A stretch of 64,000 bases of DNA from Solirubrobacter ginsenosidimutans (GTDB lineage Bacteria; Actinomycetota; Thermoleophilia; Solirubrobacterales; Solirubrobacteraceae): NCBI RefSeq assembly GCF_027587205.1, contig NZ_JAPDOD010000020.1, positions 1-64,000 on the forward strand, written 5' to 3'. The notes below the pieces were generated by a model, which did no database searches, had not been told where the DNA came from, and worked only from the letters and a program-made list of their open reading frames with translations. Below, piece by piece: positions 1 through 8,279 of the stretch. Positions within the stretch are counted from its first letter, which is position 1. Each line of letters begins with the position of its first letter. Made by a program: the position numbers and the translations under genes.

Positions 1-1
1 C

Positions 2-178
2 GGAGGTGGCTTCGGCGGCGGCGGTGGCGGCGGTGGCCGTGGCGGCGGAGGCGGCTTCGGCGGCGGCGGTGGCCGTGGCGGCGGAGGCGGCTTCGGCGGC
101 GGTGGCGGGCGTGGCGGCGGCGGCCAGGGTGGCCGCGGCGGCGGACGTCCCGACCTTTCCGGAGGGATCTCTCGCTAA
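2..178 (+). CDS. rpsC: 30S ribosomal protein S3, C-terminal end (partial)
   Basis: This is the last 58 codons of a gene whose body lies upstream of the window. The frame encodes an almost pure Gly tail with regularly spaced Phe, Arg and Gln, ending in [12 protein letters not shown] before a TAA at 176-178 that overlaps the rplP ATG (TAATG). S3 is assigned by position: rpsC immediately precedes rplP in S10 operons, and actinobacterial S3 often carries a variable C-terminal tail. The DNA is an imperfect tandem repeat that encodes recurring GGRGGGGGF blocks. The frame offset by one, which reads as Ala/Val-rich, is a shadow. The folded S3 domains are not in view, so identity rests on context. Confidence 0.75.
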   Translation, partial: GGGFGGGGGGGGRGGGGGFGGGGGRGGGGGFGGGGGRGGGGQGGRGGGRPDLSGGISR

Positions 179-594
179 TGCTGTCTCCTAAGCGCGTCAA
201 GTTCCGCAAGGTGCATCGCGGGCGCCGGCATGGCCTCTCGCGGGGCCAGCAGACGGTCGCCTTCGGCGATTACGGCCTGAAGGCCCTCGAGGCGGGTTGG
301 CTCACCAACCGCCAGATCGAGGCTGCTCGTATCGCGATGACCCGCAAGATCAAGCGTGGCGGCAAGGTGTGGATCAACGTCTTCCCGGACAAGGCCTTCA
401 CCAAGAAGCCGGCCGAGACCCGCATGGGTTCCGGTAAGGGCAACCCCGAAGGCTGGGTTGCCGTCGTCAAGCCGGGCCGCGTCATGTTCGAGCTCTCCGG
501 CGTGCCGGAGGATCTCGCTCGCGAGGCCATGCGCCTCGCGGGTCATAAGCTGCCTGTGAAGACCAAGTTCGTGTTGCGAGAGGACGGTCAGTGA
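178..594 (+). CDS. rplP: 50S ribosomal protein L16
   Basis: L16 (138 aa, normal length) binds 23S rRNA near the A site and peptidyl transferase centre. The N-terminus [19 protein letters not shown] and the central [20 protein letters not shown] stretch are diagnostic of L16. The ATG overlaps the rpsC stop by one base, and the TGA at 592-594 overlaps the rpmC ATG, so translation is probably coupled through rpsC-rplP-rpmC. Its place between rpsC and rpmC is the universal S10 order. Confidence 0.98.
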   Translation: MLSPKRVKFRKVHRGRRHGLSRGQQTVAFGDYGLKALEAGWLTNRQIEAARIAMTRKIKRGGKVWINVFPDKAFTKKPAETRMGSGKGNPEGWVAVVKPGRVMFELSGVPEDLAREAMRLAGHKLPVKTKFVLREDGQ

Positions 595-806
595 TGAAGT
601 CGACCGAGCTCCGCGACCTCAGCGACAAGGAACTGCGCACGCACGTCGCCACCCAGCGGCGTGAGCTGTTCGGCCTGCGTCTCCAGCACGCCACCGGCGA
701 GCTGGAGAACACGGCGGGCATGCGCACCGCCAAGCGCGACCTTGCTCGTGCCCTCACCGTCGCGCGTCAGCGCGGCGTCGATCCGACCCAGAAGAACGAT
801 GGCTGA
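594..806 (+). CDS. rpmC: 50S ribosomal protein L29
   Basis: L29 (70 aa) is a small two-helix protein at the polypeptide exit tunnel, part of the docking site for SRP and trigger factor. The sequence [19 protein letters not shown] followed by RRELFGLRLQHATGEL is a textbook L29 signature. ATG 594 is preferred over the in-frame GTG at 591 because it makes the TGATG junction with rplP. The 3' end overlaps rpsQ by 8 bp. Confidence 0.97.
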   Translation: MKSTELRDLSDKELRTHVATQRRELFGLRLQHATGELENTAGMRTAKRDLARALTVARQRGVDPTQKNDG

Positions 807-1374
807 ATCCGAAGAGACAACTGAAAACGTGGAGGAGGTCTCCTCCGAGGCGACCGCCGAAGCGACGGCCTCTGAAGAGACGACCACCGCTGCTGCCGAC
901 GAGTCGGGGACGCGCAAGGAGCGCAACGCCGCCAAGCGCGCTGCCAAGGCCGAGCCGGCGGGGAACGCTCCGCGTACGCTCGAGGACCGCCTGGCCGACC
1001 GCGCGGCGCACAAGGAGCGCAACGCGCGTCAGCGCCGCGCGTACCGCGCCAAGCAGAAGGTCAAGCGCGCCGAGGTGCGTGCCGCCGCGCCTGCCGCGGT
1101 CGAAGAGCACGCTCCCGAGCATGGTCCCGGCCGTCCGAAGGTGCGTCAGGGCATCGTCGTGTCCTCCAAGGCGGACAAGACGATCACCGTGCGCGTGGAC
1201 ATCGCGCGCCGGCACAAGCGCTACCACAAGATCCTCCGCAGCTCCGTCACGCTCCACGCGCACGACGAGAGCAACAACGCCAACGCCGGTGACACCGTCC
1301 GCATCCAGGAATGCCGGCCGATGTCGCGGATGAAGCGCTGGCGGCTGCTGGATGTGCTGGAGCGTGCCCGATGA
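799..1374 (+). CDS. rpsQ: 30S ribosomal protein S17 with long N-terminal extension
   Basis: The C-terminal ~85 residues are a normal S17, an early-assembly 16S rRNA binder: [31 protein letters not shown] and [20 protein letters not shown]. The other ~105 N-terminal residues are unusual: an acidic Glu/Thr/Ala block (about residues 2-36), then a Lys/Arg/Ala-rich segment (about 38-95) likely to be helical. Typical bacterial S17 is 80-90 aa; this reading gives 191. ATG 799 overlaps the rpmC end by 8 bp, and there is no gap in which a separate short S17 start would be better placed. The gene ends ATGA into rplN. The extension's function is unknown. Confidence 0.93.
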   Translation: MAESEETTENVEEVSSEATAEATASEETTTAAADESGTRKERNAAKRAAKAEPAGNAPRTLEDRLADRAAHKERNARQRRAYRAKQKVKRAEVRAAAPAAVEEHAPEHGPGRPKVRQGIVVSSKADKTITVRVDIARRHKRYHKILRSSVTLHAHDESNNANAGDTVRIQECRPMSRMKRWRLLDVLERAR

Positions 1375-1739
1375 TCCAGAACGAGACCCGTCTGCGCGTC
1401 GCCGACAACACCGGCGCGCGCGAGATCCTCACGATTCGCGTCATGGGCGGCTCGCGCCGCCGCTACGCGGGCGTGGGGGACATCATCGTGGCGACGGTCA
1501 AGGCGGCCAACCCGAACGGGACCGTCAAGAAGGGCGACGTGGTCAAGGCCGTGGTCGTGCGCACGAAGAAGGAATTCGGGCGTGACGACGGCACCTACAT
1601 CGCGTTCGACGAGAACGCGGCCGTGATCATCGACGCCCAGAACAACCCGCGCGGCACGCGCATCTTCGGCCCGGTGGCGCGCGAGCTGCGCGACGGCGGC
1701 TTCATGAAGATCGTGTCGCTCGCCCCGGAGGTGCTCTAG
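1371..1739 (+). CDS. rplN: 50S ribosomal protein L14
   Basis: L14 (122 aa, exactly the family length) lies at the subunit interface, contacts 16S rRNA in bridge B8 and is the RsfS target. [19 protein letters not shown], the [16 protein letters not shown] segment and the [17 protein letters not shown]-terminal region are all conserved. ATG 1371 overlaps the rpsQ TGA (ATGA); in-frame starts further upstream would add non-L14 sequence. Confidence 0.98.
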   Translation: MIQNETRLRVADNTGAREILTIRVMGGSRRRYAGVGDIIVATVKAANPNGTVKKGDVVKAVVVRTKKEFGRDDGTYIAFDENAAVIIDAQNNPRGTRIFGPVARELRDGGFMKIVSLAPEVL

Positions 1740-1741
1740 AC

Positions 1742-2062
1742 ATGGCGAAGATCCGCCACGACGACAACGTGATCGTCATCTCGGGCAAGGACAAGGGCAA
1801 GATCGGCAAGGTCATTCGCGTCGAGCCCGACAAGGGCCGCGTGTACGTCGAAGGCCTGAACATGATCAAGCGCCACCAGCGCCCGGTCGCCGGCCGTCCC
1901 AACCTGCAGGTCGGGGTGATCGAGAAGGAAGGCCCGATCCACGTCTCCAACGTGGCCATCGTGGACCCGAAGGACCACAAGCCCACCCGCGTGGGCCATT
2001 CGACCAACGAGCAGGGCAAGCGCGTCCGCATCGCCCGCCGCTCCGGAGCAGAGCTCGACTGA
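1742..2062 (+). CDS. rplX: 50S ribosomal protein L24
   Basis: L24 (106 aa) initiates 50S assembly. It has the KOW motif ([20 protein letters not shown]) near the N-terminus, then [11 protein letters not shown] and a C-terminal [17 protein letters not shown] block. It starts two bases after the rplN stop, and its TGA overlaps the rplE ATG by one base. Confidence 0.98.
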   Translation: MAKIRHDDNVIVISGKDKGKIGKVIRVEPDKGRVYVEGLNMIKRHQRPVAGRPNLQVGVIEKEGPIHVSNVAIVDPKDHKPTRVGHSTNEQGKRVRIARRSGAELD

Positions 2063-2655
2063 TGGCACGCCTCAAGGACCGATACAACGACGAGATCCGC
2101 GACGCCCTGATGGCGAAGTTCGGATACTCGACGCCGATGCAGGCCCCGCGCCTGCTCAAGGTGACGCTCAACATGGGCGTCGGCGAGGCCAAGCAGGACT
2201 CCAAGATGCTCGAGCTGGCCATCGGCCAGCTCGCGGACATCGCGGGACAGAAGCCGAACATCCGGCGGGCCCGCAAGTCCGTCGCCAACTTCAAGCTTCG
2301 CGAGGGCATGCCGGTCGGCCTGACGGTCACGCTGCGCGACGTCCGCGCCTACGAGTTCGTCGACCGCCTCACGTCCGTCGCGCTGCCGCGCATGCGTGAC
2401 TTCCGCGGCCTGAACCCGAAGTCGTTCGACGGCCGCGGCAACTACAACATGGGCGTCAAGGAACACGTCATCTTCCCCGAGATCGATTACGACACGGTCG
2501 ATCAGGTCCGGGGCTTGGACGTCGCGTTCACGACGACCGCTCAGAGCAACGCCGAGGCCTTCACGCTGCTCGACGCGCTCGGCCTCCCCTTTGCGCGCGA
2601 TGGCCGCCCGAAGCAGTACGAGAGCATCCGTTCCGGCGAGCCCGTCGCGGCGTAA
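2062..2655 (+). CDS. rplE: 50S ribosomal protein L5
   Basis: L5 (197 aa, slightly longer than the usual ~180) binds 5S rRNA in the central protuberance. Conserved L5 signatures are [58 protein letters not shown] and the C-terminal DALGLPF. The start overlaps the rplX stop. The short extra C-terminal tail after LPF ends in EPVAA. Confidence 0.98.
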   Translation: MARLKDRYNDEIRDALMAKFGYSTPMQAPRLLKVTLNMGVGEAKQDSKMLELAIGQLADIAGQKPNIRRARKSVANFKLREGMPVGLTVTLRDVRAYEFVDRLTSVALPRMRDFRGLNPKSFDGRGNYNMGVKEHVIFPEIDYDTVDQVRGLDVAFTTTAQSNAEAFTLLDALGLPFARDGRPKQYESIRSGEPVAA

Positions 2656-2686
2656 ATAGCTAACCGACCAAGAGAGAACTTCTCGA

Positions 2687-2872
2687 ATGGCTAAGACCTC
2701 CAAGAAAGTCGCGGCAAACCGCACGCCGAAGTACATGACGCGCTCGCAGTCGCGTTGTCGGCGTTGCGGTCGCCCGCGCGCCGTGTACCGCAAGTTCGGC
2801 CTGTGCCGCGTGTGCCTGCGCGAGCTGGCGCACAACGGCTTCATCCCCGGCATGACCAAGTCGAGCTGGTAG
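2687..2872 (+). CDS. rpsN: 30S ribosomal protein S14, zinc-binding short form
   Basis: This 61-residue protein is the zinc-type S14 (rpsZ form). It carries [20 protein letters not shown], a CxxC-x12-CxxC zinc ribbon, and ends in [12 protein letters not shown]14 organises the 3' major domain of 16S rRNA. The 31-bp gap from rplE contains a purine-rich AGAGAGAA upstream of the ATG. No zinc-free S14 paralogue, as used by some actinobacteria under zinc starvation, is in the window. Confidence 0.98.
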   Translation: MAKTSKKVAANRTPKYMTRSQSRCRRCGRPRAVYRKFGLCRVCLRELAHNGFIPGMTKSSW

Positions 2873-2879
2873 TCGCATC

Positions 2880-3287
2880 ATGTCGATGACCGACCCCATC
2901 GCCGACTTCCTGACCCGGATCCGGAACGGCATCATGGCCGCGCACGAGACGGTGGAGATCCCCTCCAGCCGGCTCAAGCGCGAAATGGCCCGCATCCTGA
3001 CCGAGCAGGGATACATCGAGGGCTTCGACGAGGCTCCGGGCGTGCCCGGCTCCGCCGCCGACAAGATCCTCGTGAAGCTCAAGTACACTGAGAACCGGAC
3101 TTCGGTGATCTCCGGCCTGCGCCGGGTGTCCCGTCCCGGCCAGCGGCGCTACGTGGATTCGAAGCACATCCCGAAGGTCCTGGGCGGCATGGGCACCACG
3201 ATCCTGTCCACTTCGCACGGCGTCATGACCGGCCACGAGGCCCGCGCAGCGGGCGTCGGCGGCGAGGTCGTCGCCGAGGTCTGGTAG
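2880..3287 (+). CDS. rpsH: 30S ribosomal protein S8
   Basis: S8 (135 aa) binds the central domain of 16S rRNA and in E. coli is the translational repressor of the spc operon. MSMTDPIADFLTRIRNGIMA is the canonical start. The C-terminus contains ILSTSHGVMTGHEARAAGVGGEV, the S8 signature. The gene lies 7 bp after rpsN and 6 bp before rplF. Confidence 0.98.
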   Translation: MSMTDPIADFLTRIRNGIMAAHETVEIPSSRLKREMARILTEQGYIEGFDEAPGVPGSAADKILVKLKYTENRTSVISGLRRVSRPGQRRYVDSKHIPKVLGGMGTTILSTSHGVMTGHEARAAGVGGEVVAEVW

Positions 3288-3293
3288 GCACGC

Positions 3294-3827
3294 ATGTCCC
3301 GCATCGGTAGAAAACCCATTCCCGTCCCCTCGACCGTCACCGTGACGGTGGAGCCTGAGGTCGTGCGTGTGAACGGGCCGCGGGGCAACCTCGAGGAGCG
3401 CAAGAACCGCGCGATCGAGGTGGTCCAGGAGGACGGCAACCTGCTCGTCACCCGCCCGACGGACCGCGCTGAGCACCGCGCCCTGCACGGCCTGACGCGA
3501 TCGCTGATCGCGAACATGGTCGAGGGTGTCACCAACGGCTTCACGAAGACGCTGGAGATCCAGGGCGTCGGTTACCGCGCGCTCTTGAAGGGCCGCGATC
3601 TCGAGCTCGCCCTGGGCTACTCGCACCCGGTGCCGATCAAGGCGCCGGAGGGCATCGAGTTCGAGGTTCCGATCCCGACGCGCATCATCGTCAAGGGCAA
3701 CAACAAGCAGGTTGTCGGCGAGATCGCGGCGATCATCCGCAAGCAGCGGCCCCCGGAGCCCTACAAGGGCAAGGGTGTCCGTTACCAGGGCGAGTACGTC
3801 GCCCGGAAGGTCGGTAAGCGCGCATGA
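3294..3827 (+). CDS. rplF: 50S ribosomal protein L6
   Basis: L6 (177 aa, normal length) has two homologous alpha/beta domains near the factor-binding site. [17 protein letters not shown] opens the first and [19 protein letters not shown] closes the second, both diagnostic. The TGA overlaps the rplR ATG (ATGA). Confidence 0.98.
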   Translation: MSRIGRKPIPVPSTVTVTVEPEVVRVNGPRGNLEERKNRAIEVVQEDGNLLVTRPTDRAEHRALHGLTRSLIANMVEGVTNGFTKTLEIQGVGYRALLKGRDLELALGYSHPVPIKAPEGIEFEVPIPTRIIVKGNNKQVVGEIAAIIRKQRPPEPYKGKGVRYQGEYVARKVGKRA

Positions 3828-4177
3828 CCGTTCTGTCGCCCCCCACGCGGCGCCTCAAGCGCCGCCGTCGCGTCCGCGCGAAGGTGCACGGCACCGCCGA
3901 GCGTCCCCGGATCTCGGTGTTCCGTTCCAATCGCGGCCTCTTCGCCCAGCTCATCGACGACGAAGCGGGTCGTACCCTCACCGCGGTCCAGTGGACCGAG
4001 GCCGAGGTGCGCTCCCTCAAGCCGATGGAGCAGGCCACGGAGCTGGGCAAGCTGCTCGCTTCGCGTGCCAAGGCCGCAGGCATCGACTCCGCCGTGTTCG
4101 ATCGCGGCGGCTACCAGTACCACGGCCGTGTCAAGGCCCTGGCCGAGGGCGCCCGCGAGGGCGGCCTCACCTTCTAA
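3824..4177 (+). CDS. rplR: 50S ribosomal protein L18
   Basis: L18 (117 aa) binds 5S rRNA together with L5. The Arg-rich N-terminus [20 protein letters not shown], the segment [18 protein letters not shown] and the C-terminal [20 protein letters not shown] are the L18 pattern. The start overlaps rplF by 4 bp; a 23-bp gap follows before rpsE. Confidence 0.98.
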   Translation: MTVLSPPTRRLKRRRRVRAKVHGTAERPRISVFRSNRGLFAQLIDDEAGRTLTAVQWTEAEVRSLKPMEQATELGKLLASRAKAAGIDSAVFDRGGYQYHGRVKALAEGAREGGLTF

Positions 4178-4200
4178 GACCGCTACCCTCGAAGGACTCC

Positions 4201-4809
4201 ATGGCAGCCCCCGATCGATCAATCTCAGCCTCCGGCTTCGACCTCCAGGAACGCGTCGTCGAGATCAACCGCGTCGCCAAGGTCGTCAAGGGCGGCCGGC
4301 GGTTCTCGTTCACCGCGCTGGTCGTCGTCGGCGACGAGAACGGCGTGGTGGGTGTTGGCTACGGCAAGGCCAACGAGGTCCCACTGGCCATTCAGAAGGG
4401 CGTTGAGCGCGCGAAGAAGAACCTGTTCAAGGTTCCGCGTCACGGCTCGACGATCACCCATCAGACCACGGGCATCTTCGGCTCCGGCCGCGTCTTCCTG
4501 AAGCCCGCGTCCCCCGGTACCGGCGTCATCGCCGGTGGCGGCGTGCGCGCGGTGCTCGAGCTCGCCGGGATCCACGACATCCTCTCGAAGTCGCTCGGCT
4601 CCCAGAACCCGATCAACCTGGTCAAGGCGACCATCGCCGGTCTGCAGGACCTGCGTAAGCCGGAGGAGATCGCCGCCCTGCGCGGCATCTCCGTCGACAA
4701 GGTCCTCGGCCTGGGCGGCAAGCCGCCCGTCGTGGCCGAGGCGCCCGTCTCCGAGGAGGCTCCGGCCGAGACCGAGGCCGAGGCCGCTGAGGAGGTCGCG
4801 CCCGCATGA
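4201..4809 (+). CDS. rpsE: 30S ribosomal protein S5 with acidic C-terminal tail
   Basis: S5 (202 aa) acts in decoding fidelity and the mRNA helicase site. The double-stranded-RNA-binding-like domain begins [40 protein letters not shown] and the second-domain [22 protein letters not shown] are clear. ATG 4201 was chosen because it gives the standard ~20-residue leader; the frame is open further upstream, but only as a shadow of rplR. After about residue 175 the protein has an Ala/Glu-rich acidic tail absent from most S5 proteins. The TGA overlaps rpmD (ATGA). Confidence 0.97.
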   Translation: MAAPDRSISASGFDLQERVVEINRVAKVVKGGRRFSFTALVVVGDENGVVGVGYGKANEVPLAIQKGVERAKKNLFKVPRHGSTITHQTTGIFGSGRVFLKPASPGTGVIAGGGVRAVLELAGIHDILSKSLGSQNPINLVKATIAGLQDLRKPEEIAALRGISVDKVLGLGGKPPVVAEAPVSEEAPAETEAEAAEEVAPA

Positions 4810-4988
4810 GCACGCTCGTCATCACCCAGGTGAAGTCCGCCAACGGCACCAACGGCCGTCAGCGGGACACGCTGCGCTCGCTCGGCCTGCGCGGCATCGG
4901 TAAGAAGGTGGAGCGCCCGGACTCCGAGCCGCTGCGCGGCATGGTCCACGCCGTCCGCCATCTCGTTGTTGTCGAGGAGAAGTCATGA
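4806..4988 (+). CDS. rpmD: 50S ribosomal protein L30
   Basis: L30 is 60 residues, full length for the family. [20 protein letters not shown], then [20 protein letters not shown] and the C-terminal [13 protein letters not shown], match L30. It overlaps rpsE and rplO by 4 bp on each side. Confidence 0.97.
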   Translation: MSTLVITQVKSANGTNGRQRDTLRSLGLRGIGKKVERPDSEPLRGMVHAVRHLVVVEEKS

Positions 4989-5503
4989 GTGAGCAGGACG
5001 CCGTCAACGAGGAGCTCCGCGCCGAGGGCGTCGGGCTCCATTCGCTGAAGCCGGCTCCCGGCTCCAAGAAGGACCGCAAGCGCGTCGGTCGCGGCCATGG
5101 CTCCGGTCACGGCAAGACCTCGGGTCGTGGCCACAAGGGCTACAACTCGCGCGCCGGCGCCAAGCAGCGCGCCCGCTTCGAGGGCGGTCAGAACCCGCTC
5201 CACATGCGGATGCGCAAGCTGCGCGGCCCGAACAAGAAGATGTCGATGCCGTTCGAGATGTTCCGGACGCACACGCAGCACGTGAACCTGGACGATCTCG
5301 AGGCGCGCTTCGACGACGGCGCCGCGATCGGTCTCGCCGAGCTCAAGTCGACGGGTCTGGCCAAGACGCGCGACGTGCCGGTCAAGATCCTCGGCCGCGG
5401 CGAGCTGACGAAGAAGTTCAGCGTGAGCGCCCACAAGTTCTCGGCGAGCGCTCGCTCGTCGATCGAGGGTGCCGGCGGCACCTGCCTTCTCATCGAAGAC
5501 TAA
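4985..5503 (+). CDS. rplO: 50S ribosomal protein L15
   Basis: L15 (172 aa) is a late 50S assembly protein with a long Gly/Arg-rich extension that penetrates the r[23 protein letters not shown] and [19 protein letters not shown] are the signature. About 18 residues ([17 protein letters not shown]) precede the normal start [10 protein letters not shown]. The C-terminal Rossmann-like part ends in [13 protein letters not shown]. secY begins 15 bp downstream. Confidence 0.97.
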   Translation: MSEQDAVNEELRAEGVGLHSLKPAPGSKKDRKRVGRGHGSGHGKTSGRGHKGYNSRAGAKQRARFEGGQNPLHMRMRKLRGPNKKMSMPFEMFRTHTQHVNLDDLEARFDDGAAIGLAELKSTGLAKTRDVPVKILGRGELTKKFSVSAHKFSASARSSIEGAGGTCLLIED

Positions 5504-5518
5504 GCGAGCGGCAACGTC

Positions 5519-6787
5519 ATGATCTCCACGATCTTCAGTTCGTTCCGGGTCGCGGAGATCCGCAACAAGATCCTGTTCACGATGGCCGTGCTGGCCGTCT
5601 ACCGGCTCGGGTCGTTCATTCCCGTCCCGGGCGTGAACACCCAGGCCGTCGACGACATCCAGAACAACTACGCCAACGGCGTGCTTGGGCTGCTGAACAC
5701 GTTCACGGGCGGTGGGCTCTCGCGCATCGCCCTGTTCGCGCTCGGGATCATGCCGTACATCACGGCATCGATCATCCTGCAGCTGCTGGTCGTCGTCTCG
5801 CCCGCCCTGGAGAAGCTCCAGAAGGAAGGCGAGGTCGGGCAGGCGCGGATCACGCAGTACACGCGCTACCTGACGGTCGGCCTGGCTGCCGCCCAGGCCG
5901 TCGGCTACACGTTCCTCTTCCGCTCGCAGGGCTCCGCCGGCGGCACGCCGGTGTTCGAGAACTTCAACGCGGGCACCGTGATCCTCGTCGTGCTGTGTCT
6001 GACGGCCGGGTCGGTGCTGGTGATGTGGATGGGCGAGCTGATCACCCAGCGCGGCATCGGCAACGGCATCTCGCTGATGATCTTCGCCTCGATCGTCGCC
6101 CGCCTGCCGCACGGCATCCAGACGTGGTGGACGAACCCTGACCCGGTCTTCAAGATCATCATGCCGTTCCTCGCCATCGGCGTGGTCGCGGCGGTCGTGT
6201 TCATCCAGGAAGGCCAGCGCCGGATCCCGATCCAGTACGCCAAGCGCGTGATCGGCCGTCGCATGAGCTCCGGCGGGCAGACGTACCTCCCGCTGCGCGT
6301 GAACATGGCGGGCGTGATCCCGGTCATCTTCGCCGCCTCGATCATGGCGTTCCCGCCCACGATCGGGCAGCTCGTCCCGGGTCTGGAGGGTCTCGCGACC
6401 TTCTTCAACCCCGGCGGCTGGGCCTACGTGCTCGGCGAGACGCTGATGATCATCGTCTTCACGTACTTCTACACCGCGGTCACCTTCAACCCGGTCGACC
6501 AGGCGGACAACCTGAAGAAGTACGGCGGGTTCATTCCGGGTGTTCGCCCAGGCCGGCCGACGGCCGAGTTCCTGGACCGGATCCTCGCGCGGTTGACCTT
6601 CCCGGGAGCCCTGTACCTCGCGTCCGTGGCCGCGCTCCCGACCATCATCATCGCCTCCACCAACGCGCCGTCGAGCTTCTACTTCGGCGGTACCTCGCTC
6701 CTGATCGTCGTCGGCGTGGCCCTCGACACCATGAAGCAGCTGGAGGCACAGTTGATGATGCGCAACTACGAAGGCTTCCTGAAGTAG
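5519..6787 (+). CDS. secY: Protein translocase channel subunit SecY
   Basis: SecY (422 aa) is the ten-helix pore of the Sec translocon. FRVAEIRNKILFTMAVLAVYR at TM1, the plug-region GVLGLLNTFTGGGLSRIALFALGIMPYITASII, the ITQRGIGNGISLMIF stretch and the C-terminal GFIPGVRPGRPT followed by EAQLMMRNYEGFLK are conserved. It sits between rplO and adk, the usual spc order, so secretion capacity is co-expressed with ribosomes. The ATG is 15 bp after rplO, with AGCGAGCGGC as only a weak ribosome binding site. Confidence 0.98.
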   Translation: MISTIFSSFRVAEIRNKILFTMAVLAVYRLGSFIPVPGVNTQAVDDIQNNYANGVLGLLNTFTGGGLSRIALFALGIMPYITASIILQLLVVVSPALEKLQKEGEVGQARITQYTRYLTVGLAAAQAVGYTFLFRSQGSAGGTPVFENFNAGTVILVVLCLTAGSVLVMWMGELITQRGIGNGISLMIFASIVARLPHGIQTWWTNPDPVFKIIMPFLAIGVVAAVVFIQEGQRRIPIQYAKRVIGRRMSSGGQTYLPLRVNMAGVIPVIFAASIMAFPPTIGQLVPGLEGLATFFNPGGWAYVLGETLMIIVFTYFYTAVTFNPVDQADNLKKYGGFIPGVRPGRPTAEFLDRILARLTFPGALYLASVAALPTIIIASTNAPSSFYFGGTSLLIVVGVALDTMKQLEAQLMMRNYEGFLK

Positions 6788-6789
6788 GC

Positions 6790-7458
6790 ATGAGCGAGCT
6801 GAATCTCATTCTCCTCGGGCCCCCCGGGGCCGGTAAGGGCACCCAGGCCGCGCGGCTGCGCGAGGACTTCGGGCTGCCCTACATCGGCACCGGCGACCTC
6901 CTGCGCGAGCACAAGGAGAACGGCACCGAGCTCGGCCTGAAGGCCAAGGAGTACATGGACAACGGCGATCTCGTCCCGGACGAGCTCATCATCTCCATGA
7001 TCCTGGACAAGGTCGAGGAAGACGGCGACGACGGGTTCCTGCTCGACGGCTTCCCGCGCACGGTCGGCCAGGCCGACGCGCTGAGCGAGGAGCTCGACAA
7101 GCTCGGGCGCCGGCTCACCGCCGCTTTGAGCATCGACGCGTCCGACGACGTCGTGCTCGCCCGGCTGTCCGGTCGCCGCCAGTGCTCCAACGGGCACCTG
7201 TACCACGTGGACTTCGACCCGCCCAAGCACGACAATGTCTGCGACCAGGACGGCAAGCCGCTTTTCCAGCGCAAGGACGACGAGCCCGAGACCGTCAAGA
7301 AGCGCCTGAAGACGTACCACAAGATGACCGAGCCGCTGAAGGACTACTACGACGAGCGCGGTCTGCTGCGTCGCTTCGACGGCACGCGGGACAAGACGGA
7401 GGTGCACGACCACATCCGCGCGACGCTCGCGACGCTGCGGTTGGAGGAACGGCTGTGA
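6790..7458 (+). CDS. adk: Adenylate kinase
   Basis: It catalyses ATP + AMP <-> 2 ADP in the cytosol. The P-loop GPPGAGKGTQA is at residues 10-20, the AMP-binding part includes TGDLLRE, and LDGFPRT lies near residue 85. The LID is long and looks zinc-binding: an RRQC...H...C..D arrangement (Cys-x3-His, then Cys-x2-Asp) instead of the usual Cys-x2-Cys/Cys-x2-Cys or Asp. It starts 3 bp after secY, and its TGA overlaps the map GTG (GTGA). Confidence 0.97.
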   Translation: MSELNLILLGPPGAGKGTQAARLREDFGLPYIGTGDLLREHKENGTELGLKAKEYMDNGDLVPDELIISMILDKVEEDGDDGFLLDGFPRTVGQADALSEELDKLGRRLTAALSIDASDDVVLARLSGRRQCSNGHLYHVDFDPPKHDNVCDQDGKPLFQRKDDEPETVKKRLKTYHKMTEPLKDYYDERGLLRRFDGTRDKTEVHDHIRATLATLRLEERL

Positions 7459-8234
7459 TCATCCGCAAGTCCCCGGCCGAGATCGAGATGATGGCGGCTG
7501 CGGGCGAGATCCTGGTGCGAACCATGGATCTCCTTGCGGGCAAGATCCGGCCGGGCGTCACCACGCTGGACCTCGACCAGGCGGCGGAGAAGTTCATCCG
7601 CTCCCAGGGCGCCACACCCGCCTTCAAGGGCTACAAGGGTTTCAAGGGCTCGATCTGCGCTTCGCCGAACGACATGGTCGTCCACGGCATCCCGGGCAAG
7701 TACAAGCTCCAGCGCGGCGACATCATCTCCGTCGACATCGGCGTGGTGAAGGACGGCTGGGTCGCCGACGCCGCCCGCACCTTCCCGGTCGGCGACGTCT
7801 CACCGGTCGCGATGAAGCTGCTGGACGTGACCGAGGGCGCGCTGTTCGCCGCGGTCGAGCAGTGCCGCGTCGGCAATCGGCTGGGCGACGTCTCCCACGC
7901 CGTTCAGGAGCACGTCGAGTCGGCGGGATTGTCGATCGTCAAGTCTTTGGTCGGCCACGGCATCGGCCGCGACATGCACGAGGAGCCCCAGGTCCCCAAC
8001 TACGGAGCCCCGGGCAAGGGCGTCGAGCTCAAAGAGGGCATGGTCCTCGCCGTCGAGCCGATGGTCAACGTCGGCCGCCACATGGTCCGCATGGGCGACG
8101 ACGGCTGGGCGATCTACTCGCAGGACGGCTCGCTCGCCGCCCACTTCGAGTTCACCATCGCCATCACCGCGGCCGGCCCCCGCATCCTCACCCCCTGGCA
8201 CCACCCCGAAGCGCAGCCCGCCGCCGCGGCCTAG
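7455..8234 (+). CDS. map: Methionine aminopeptidase, type I
   Basis: It removes the initiator Met from nascent proteins. The 259-residue protein has the pita-bread fold. Metal ligands are recognisable in SVDIGVVKDGWVADAARTF (two Asp), VGHGIGRDMHEEP (His), VLAVEPMVNVG (Glu) and AHFEFTIAIT (Glu). GTG 7455 gives the standard N-terminus VIIRKSPAEIEMM and a 4-bp overlap with adk; the frame is open upstream only as a shadow. In many bacteria map is followed by infA; here it is followed by a hairpin and unrelated genes. Confidence 0.97.
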   Translation: MIIRKSPAEIEMMAAAGEILVRTMDLLAGKIRPGVTTLDLDQAAEKFIRSQGATPAFKGYKGFKGSICASPNDMVVHGIPGKYKLQRGDIISVDIGVVKDGWVADAARTFPVGDVSPVAMKLLDVTEGALFAAVEQCRVGNRLGDVSHAVQEHVESAGLSIVKSLVGHGIGRDMHEEPQVPNYGAPGKGVELKEGMVLAVEPMVNVGRHMVRMGDDGWAIYSQDGSLAAHFEFTIAITAAGPRILTPWHHPEAQPAAAA

Positions 8235-8240
8235 TTCTGG

Positions 8241-8262
8241 CGGCTGCGCCGTAGCGCAGCCG
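8241..8262 (+). terminator. Hairpin closing the S10/spc operon
   Basis: A perfect 9-bp stem CGGCTGCGC / GCGCAGCCG (8241-8249 and 8254-8262) with a CGTA loop lies 7 bp after the map stop. No T-tract follows, so it may be an actinobacterial-type terminator without a U-run or an mRNA 3' end stabiliser. Its position fits the end of the spc transcription unit. The next gene begins only 18 bp later. Confidence 0.55.
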
Positions 8263-8279
8263 TGGCATCATTCCGTCCG

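Noticed and set aside
2..130. Possible CRISPR or minisatellite at the window start
   Set aside because: The repeats lack spacers and stay in frame as a Gly-rich protein tail ending exactly at the rplP overlap.
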